NCBI GenBank assembly: GCA_037349315.1
Contig: JBAIAC010000051.1
Location: forward strand, 29,610,001 to 29,674,000
Reading direction: 5' to 3'
From: Chelydra serpentina
Taxonomy: Eukaryota > Chordata > Testudines > Chelydridae
DNA: 64,000 bases
Part shown: in pieces, positions 58,869 through 64,000 of the stretch
Layout: each line of letters starts with the position of its first letter
How positions within the stretch are numbered: the stretch's first letter is position 1
The notes under the pieces: model-generated
What the model saw: only the letters and a program-made list of their open reading frames with translations
What the model was told of the DNA's origin: nothing
Databases searched by the model: none
Program-made: the position numbers and the translations under genes

Positions 58869-60901
58869 ATCATATTAAAACCCATTAACAATTATCAAAA
58901 GAAGATTTAACATATTTAACATTCTATATCTACTTCTTCATACTATACATAACAATATTCATTAAAACACTACATAGAACCAATAACATAATCATCTCTA
59001 AATTTAACAGGCAATACACCCTTATTAGCCCTCTGGGACCTTCTTAAAACTGGTGCTTCGTTACCCATATTTTCTATTTCCCTGTCCTCGGGTAATATTG
59101 GGTCAGCTTGAGGGATCTGGCCATTCTCGTTAGGGTTTGGGTTTGCCCCATTGGTTTCAGTCTCCTCAGGAAATGCTGCTCTATGCCTCCTACGAGCCCT
59201 GGTCAGACTAAAAGTCCAATGCTTTAGCTGGTCCCTATGTACTACTCTCTCAGGACCTCCTTGTTCAGGCTGAATAGTGTACACTGGCAGTTTAGGATTG
59301 TTGTGGTTGACCACAGTGTGGGGATTTGGCTCCCATTTGTCCTGTATTTTATTACGTCTCTGGCGTCTGTGGCTACGAACAGGTACACAGTCACCAGGTC
59401 TGATGGGAGCCCCACTGGACTTGTGATCATAAGTCCTTTTCCTACTTTGGGGGCTGTGTCTTTAGCTGTACTGAGAGCAACTTCGCTGGCTGTCTTTGGA
59501 CTGTCATGGACACCTTTGACCCAGTCATCTAAATTGGTCACCTCATCCTTAGAAAAGGCTTCTTGATGCTTCTCTGGCAACACCCTTAAGTTAGCCACCT
59601 GTGCAGGAATCAGCCCTTGGCGTGTCACTTGAACTGGAACTGGCAGTCTCCCACCACATATTTCTTGAGGAAAGGTAACTTGTTCTCCCTTCTCCCCAAA
59701 TGTTACCTTCAGCTGAGGGATCACCTCCTCAGGCTGCAACTCCATAGCCTTCACCTTTGAGTTTAGAAGACTCACTGGTACTCTTCCTTTGATGGCACTA
59801 GTCAGTACGTTGGCTGGCTGACTGAAGTCCATTAGGTAGGCATGACCCAGATGTAGGCTCTACCAGTACTCGATATTCATTGGTATTTCCTGGCATTCAG
59901 CAGCGTTCATTAAGGATCTTCTCTCTCCAAGGAGGAATAATGGTATTCCGTTTTCTGCCGACTTTAACATTTCCAATCCACCTTGTGGAGCCCAGGGAAT
60001 GACTCTGCCTCTCTGCTCGAGCCAGTACTCCACTCAGCACAGCATTCTTCTTAGAGTGCCCATGACGGTTCATCCTCCTGGTTCTTCCTACCTACTGGCA
60101 ACTGTAGCTCCTTCAGCTCACTAATGATGTTCATCCCTAGAATCCCTGGGACTCCTTCTCCTATATGGCTCCCGTCAGAGGCTTTGTCTTTCAGGATGAA
60201 GACGCATTTCCCTGGTAGTGTCTGACCCATATAGTCTGTCTGCTTCGAGGCATCCCACTGCTGGGATTGCCAGGCCATTAACTGCTGTTAGATGTACAAA
60301 CTGTGTGCTGTGCATGGTCAGCTCCTTGTCTTTCAAATATTTTGGAAAAAGTGACTCAGTAATGGTGGTGACTTCTGAGCCAGTATCTTACAAACATCTG
60401 GTCTTCACCCCTGCTATACATACATCAGCAGTTAGACAGTCTCCAAATGCTCACTTACAGAAGTCGCTAGATATGCTGGCGCTGCCCACGTTCCTCTCAA
60501 CACTGTATGCAGAGTGATTTTCCACCAAGGACAGGCCTAGGGATCCTTCTGCCACTGCTTGGCCTTCAACTGTAGATGGACCACTCGCTCTTGGTGCCCC
60601 ATTGATTTTGAGTGCCTGGGACTCTGCTCTCCTTCTCAGTGGACATTCTTGGCTAGTATGCCCTGGCCTTTCACAGTGTAACAGATGTACCTTCCCAGCT
60701 CATCCTTCAGTGGGGCTCTTTGGGATCCCAATCTCCTTGGATACTTTGGCATACTAACTGGATTTTTTTTCTTTCATCACTTTCAGCATCTCCCCCTGTT
60801 GGACCGCCAGTTTTTGGACAGCTTCACTTAAGCTTTCCAGTGTTAGCAGTGTTTGGGGCAGGGCCTCTTCCCCAGCAGCTGCATTCACTAGGCCCCCCGT
60901 A

Positions 60902-60990
60902 GACTCATAGACTTTAAGGTCAGAAGGGACCATTATGATCATCTAGTCTGACCTCCTGCACAATGCAGGCCACAGAATCTCACCCACCCA
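60902..60990 (-). mobile_element. CR1-like 3' tail fragment
   Basis: TAGACTTTAAGGTCAGAAGG and CATCTAGTCTGACCTCCTGC are the reverse complement of the 3' end of the second CR1-like family (42770-42825). Confidence 0.85.
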
Positions 60991-61038
60991 CTTTGTGTAT
61001 GGGGGTTAGGCTTGGCCCTCTCTTCCACAGGAACTACA

Positions 61039-61213
61039 CAGGGATAGCTCAGTGGTTTGAGCATTGGCCTGCTAAACCCAGGGTTGTGAGTTCAATCCTT
61101 GAGGGGGCCATTTAGGGATCTGGGGCAAAAATTGGGGATTGGTCCTGCTTTGAGCAGGGGGTTGGACTAGATGACCTCCTAAGGTCCCTTCCAACCCTGA
61201 TATTCTATGATTC
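61039..61213 (+). mobile_element. Cry I-type SINE, full length
   Basis: The tRNA-like head has an A box (TAGCTCAGTGG, 61045-61055) and a B box (GGTTGTGAGTTCAATCC, 61082-61098), the internal polymerase III promoter. The 3' half (GGTCCTGCTTTGAGCAGGGG onward) is the same as the CR1 3' end, so it would be moved by CR1 enzymes. It is the best preserved of the three copies. Confidence 0.95.
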
Positions 61214-61633
61214 CTTTTCTTCTGACTATATAATGGCAGCCTGCATGAGTTTATGGAACTTCTTACTGGGCTCTTCCTTAAACCTCCTTTTCATTTCACC
61301 TCGGAGGGAGTCGTCCTGGAGCCCCAACATCAACTGATCTTTTAGAAACATCTGGGTCTGGAACTCGTTAAGGGTCATTGCATCCCATGGCTGCGTGTCT
61401 GCTCGAGGGGAAAGATCTGCACTGCCCAGCGCAGAGGGCAAATGCAAGTTGCATTTGCACACATGCCTGCTCCTCTCTACTCTCCATTTCTTGGGAGGTG
61501 GATCTGGGGCAGTGATTCTGGCCATTCACAACAGGGCCTCCTGTTGGGTTGGAGACCCAGGAGCAGCTGTGTTATAGCAGAACAGAGACATAGAAAATGG
61601 CCTGGCTGAGAGGGCAGGAAATGGGAGAAGGAG

Positions 61634-62030
61634 GGTATGACACTGCACCCTGTATTCTTCATAGCAATATTATTATGATATGATTATGGCATAATTATGA
61701 TGCCAAGATGGGGCATGTAAGGTGTCATTGTAAAAGTTATGATTTGCTGAATATGATTATCTTATTTGTATTTATGTATCATTTTTGTATCTGAAGTTAT
61801 TAATATTGACCATGTATCTATCTGTATTTCAAATGTCACACCTGGGTGACACCCACTAGGCAAAATGCTTCCAGTCTAGATAGTCAGCTGTGAAGAGCCT
61901 ATTCAAGATAAAGGGCCATTAGGAAAAACAATAGGCCTTAGACTAAACTTATCTCCCACCTGGTGAGCCTTCCTGAGAATGCTCCAGACAGCCTATAAGT
62001 AATGGCTGCTATGACTCAATAAGGTATGTG
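61634..62030 (+). mobile_element. LTR fragment distantly related to 34991-35235
   Basis: TGACACTGCACCCTGTAT start, AAGGTGTCATTGTAAAAGTT and TGTATCATTTTTGTA parallel the fragment at 34991. The 3' end is not seen. Confidence 0.65.
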
Positions 62031-62210
62031 TAACCCTTCTGCCACGTGGAGCCAACAGCAACAAGGGCCAGGTTCAGCATCTAGGGGTTCCTTTTCAACA
62101 ATACAACAAAAAACTGGCTCGAGCCCGCACCCAGTGACCTGGGACAATTACTCACCACCACCTGGTTGCCTCTAAGAGGCAATACTTCCCCTCTCGCAAG
62201 CACAGAGTCT
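62031..62210 (-). mobile_element. LTR fragment matching 54400-54590 in reverse
   Basis: AACCCTTCTGCCA, GGCTCGAGCC and GCCTCTAAGAGGCAATACTT are the reverse complement of the earlier LTR fragment. It abuts the second Harbinger copy. Confidence 0.75.
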
Positions 62211-62607
62211 GAGGCATGGTCTACACTAAGGGTATGTCTACACTATGGTACTAGTTCGATTTCTGTGAAACCGAACTTGTGAACCCGATATTTCCAGGTC
62301 GATTGTTCGAATCCACACCAGGGATGTTTATTCGAATGTCCGAGTCCACAGTAGGGGGGCAAGCGTTGACATTGCAAGCGTTGCACTGTGGGTAGCTATC
62401 CCACAGTTCCCGCAGTCCCGCCTGCCCACTGGAATTCTGGGTGTAGCCCCCAGTGCCTTGTGGGAACGAAATTGTGTCAAGGGTCGGTATACGTACATTT
62501 CGTCACTCGACCCACACTTCCGCCTTCCCTACGTGAAAGCGCCGGCGGGGAATGAATTCGCGCCCTTTTCCTGTGGCTGATAGCTCGGACGCCACTGGAC
62601 AGTGAGC

Positions 62608-63891
62608 ATGGAGCCCTCCGCGATTATCGCAGGTGTTCTGTCCGTAGCCAACAACTCGCGCCTTATAGCGCACCTTTTCCAGACTCTGATGCAGAGAAAT
62701 CGGGAGAGGAGACAACGTAATCTCCGGGAGTACTTAAACTGTGAAAGGGGCATTGATCTCTTGCAAAGCGCTGGACCCCGGACCCTAGACATCATGGTGG
62801 CAATGGGTCACGTTGATCCCGTGGAACGGCGATGCTGGGCAAGGGAAACAAGCACTGACTGGTGGGACCGCATAGTGCTGCAGGTATGGGATGAGTCCCA
62901 GTGGCTGCGAAACTTTTGGATGCGTAAGTGCACTTTTATGGAACTTTGTGAGTTGCTGTCCCCTGCCCTGAAGCGCCAGGACACCCGGATGCGAGCTGCC
63001 CTCACTATCCAGAAGCGAGTGGCCATAGCCCTGTGGAAGCTTGCAACCCCTGACAGCTACCGGTCAGTAGCGAACCAATTTGGAGTGGGCAAGTCTACCG
63101 TGGGGGTTGCTGTGATGCAGGTAGCCCGTGCAATCGTTGACCTTCTGCTCCACAAAGTAGTGACCCTGGGAGACGTGCAGGCGATCATAGATGGCTTCGC
63201 TGCAATGGGATTCCCAAACTGCGGAGGGGCCATAGATGGGACACACATCCCTATCTTGGGACCGGAGCACCAGGGCGGCCAGTATATTAACCGAAAGGGC
63301 TATTTTTCTATGGTTCTGCAAGCACTAGTGGACCACAAAGGACGTTTTACAAACATCAATGTTGGGTGGCCAGGAAAGGTTCATGATGCTCGTGTTTTCA
63401 AGAACTCTGGTCTGTTTAGACGCCTGCAACAGGGGGTTTATTTCCCTGACCACAAAATCACTGTTGGGGATGTGGAGATGCCAACAGTGATCCTGGGGGT
63501 CCCTGCCTACCCGCTAATGCCATGGCTCATGAAGCCATACACGGGAGCCCTGGACACTGAAAAGGAGCTCTTTAATTACCGCCTGAGCAAGTGCAGAATG
63601 GTGGTGGAGTGTGCCTTTGGCCGTCTCAAAGCAAGATGGCGAAGCTTACTTACTCGCTCCGACCTCAGCCCTAAAAATATCCCCATTGTGATTGCGGCGT
63701 GCTGTGTGCTCCACAATCTCTGTGAGATCAAGGGGGAGACATTTATGCAGGGCTGGGAGGTTGAGGCAAATCGACTATCAGCAGATTACGCTCAGCCAGA
63801 CACCAGAGCCATTCGAAGATCACAGCGGGAGGCGGTCCGCATCCGGGAAGCTTTGAAAGCTCGCTTCCAGACAGAGCGGGTTAACCAGTGA
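62608..63891 (+). CDS. Harbinger transposase, full-length frame, catalytic Asp replaced
   Basis: ATG at 62608 (GAGCATGGAG context) opens 427 codons to TGA at 63891, closely similar to the split copy at 14457. An N-terminal basic helix (LMQRNRERRQRNLREYLN) precedes a helix-turn-helix-like segment (YRSVANQFGVGKSTVGVAVM) and the DDE_4-type core. D210 (GAIDGTH) and E334 (VVECAFGRLKARW) are present, but the middle acidic residue is Val298 (ILGVPAYPL; GTC where the other copy has GAC). This is known to be the second catalytic Asp in HARBI1-type enzymes, so the protein should bind DNA but not cut. An in-frame GTG at 62602 is not needed as a start. Confidence 0.9.
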   Translation: MEPSAIIAGVLSVANNSRLIAHLFQTLMQRNRERRQRNLREYLNCERGIDLLQSAGPRTLDIMVAMGHVDPVERRCWARETSTDWWDRIVLQVWDESQWLRNFWMRKCTFMELCELLSPALKRQDTRMRAALTIQKRVAIALWKLATPDSYRSVANQFGVGKSTVGVAVMQVARAIVDLLLHKVVTLGDVQAIIDGFAAMGFPNCGGAIDGTHIPILGPEHQGGQYINRKGYFSMVLQALVDHKGRFTNINVGWPGKVHDARVFKNSGLFRRLQQGVYFPDHKITVGDVEMPTVILGVPAYPLMPWLMKPYTGALDTEKELFNYRLSKCRMVVECAFGRLKARWRSLLTRSDLSPKNIPIVIAACCVLHNLCEIKGETFMQGWEVEANRLSADYAQPDTRAIRRSQREAVRIREALKARFQTERVNQ

Positions 63892-64000
63892 CTGCTACAC
63901 TTCCGTAAACAGATACTGGACCTTCCCCTGTCCCTTTACACGTGTCCCGTTGCCCATCCTCCCATTACCAACCGCCTTCCCCCTCCTTGGATCAACGCTG
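63892..64000 (+). other. Harbinger 3' flank of transposase, window edge
   Basis: Continues parallel to 19698-19800 of the first copy; no feature of its own before the window ends. Confidence 0.8.

Larger units (their letters stand above)
58970..61525 (-). pseudogene. Gypsy 3 gag-protease and integrase C-terminus
   Basis: Gag (61525-61226) contains TQMFLKDQLMLGLQDDSLRG; after the SINE, gag continues (LSEAVQKLAVQQGEML, about 60830). A knuckle-like CERPGHTSQEC near 60680 lacks its first Cys. The protease has DTGSEVTTI near 60390 preceded by a stop, and VPGILGMNIISEL near 60140. A linker (59832-59420) follows. Sequence then passes directly to the integrase C-terminal module (VYTIQPEQGGPERVVHRDQLKHW split for frame) and a tail ending at 58970. 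The RT/RNase H/integrase core, about 3 kb in intact elements, is absent. Confidence 0.72.
54594..61625 (-). mobile_element. Gypsy 3: conventional-order Ty3/Gypsy remnant, internally deleted
   Basis: Minus-strand order: gag (about 61525), zinc-knuckle remnant (about 60680), protease (about 60390), a linker, then the integrase C-terminal part (59350-58970), polypurine tract AGCAAGGGGGAA (55840-55829) and 3' LTR (55828-54594). RT, RNase H and the integrase core are missing. It is interrupted by CR1 (55915-58868) and by a CR1 tail plus SINE (60902-61213). The 5' LTR is absent. The left flank is another LTR. Confidence 0.78.
62230..64000 (+). mobile_element. PIF/Harbinger element, second copy (runs off the window)
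   Basis: Starts GGGTATGTCTACACTA preceded by TAA, and follows the element at 14079 through the subterminal region and transposase. A second TIR-like unit, GGCATGGTCTACACTA, lies immediately before it (62213-62228). The Myb-like gene and right end lie outside the window. Confidence 0.92.

Noticed and set aside
61041..61115. Possible tRNA gene
   Set aside because: A and B boxes are present, but the sequence continues into a CR1-like tail and recurs twice more, so it is a SINE head rather than a functional tRNA.
58868..61625. Retroviral env or other extra gene in Gypsy 3
   Set aside because: No signal peptide, transmembrane segment or envelope motif was seen; the frames fit gag, protease and the integrase C-terminus.

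Overview
This is vertebrate nuclear DNA, most likely from a turtle. The pointers are CR1 LINEs ending in ATTCTATG repeats, tRNA-derived SINEs that share that CR1 tail (the turtle Cry I type), PIF/Harbinger and hAT DNA transposons, and Ty3/Gypsy elements of the Gmr1 type. No intact host protein-coding gene was recognised. The only host-gene signal is a CpG island with a possible first exon near 11.3 kb. ORF starts should be read with care, because many apparent starts are GTG or TTG rather than ATG.

Region by region: 0.1-1.9 kb is a decayed CR1 copy carrying two local strand-switch scars. From 1.9 to 14 kb the DNA is mostly single-copy in appearance, with hAT-like and Harbinger-like MITEs, one SINE, a CR1 tail and the CpG island. 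From 14.08 to 23.93 kb lies one PIF/Harbinger transposon, flanked by TTA, that was later hit by a 3.9 kb CR1 inside the transposase gene and by a solo LTR downstream of it. It also carries a broken Myb/SANT-like gene and, antisense inside that gene's apparent intron, a 96-codon ORF with its own splice-like and poly(A) signals. From 24.2 to 24.76 kb is a near-identical copy of 7.24-7.80 kb, sitting inside an old LINE. A hAT element with a perfect 8-bp target duplication follows at 25.1 kb.

From 27 to 32.4 kb is a minus-strand Gypsy element with a SCAN-like gag, a tRNA-Leu primer site, and integrase placed before reverse transcriptase; it is interrupted by a CR1 tail and a solo LTR. From 35.2 to 42.8 kb is a second CR1-like LINE family split by a second integrase-first Gypsy element (36.5-41.5 kb), whose 3' LTR contains a 40-bp minisatellite. 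From 43 to about 50-51 kb is a Tx1-like LINE on the minus strand, hit by a SINE. From 54.6 to about 61.6 kb is a third, conventional-order Gypsy remnant that lost its RT/RNase H/integrase core; it carries a CR1 with a 6-bp target duplication, a MITE and a SINE. From 62.2 kb to the window end is a second Harbinger copy with a full-length transposase ORF that has lost one catalytic aspartate.

The nesting gives relative ages (Harbinger before CR1; CR1-like LINE before Gypsy 2; Gypsy 1 before the CR1 tail and LTR; Gypsy 3 before CR1). The two Harbinger copies are complementary: one keeps all three catalytic residues but is split, the other is unsplit but catalytically compromised.
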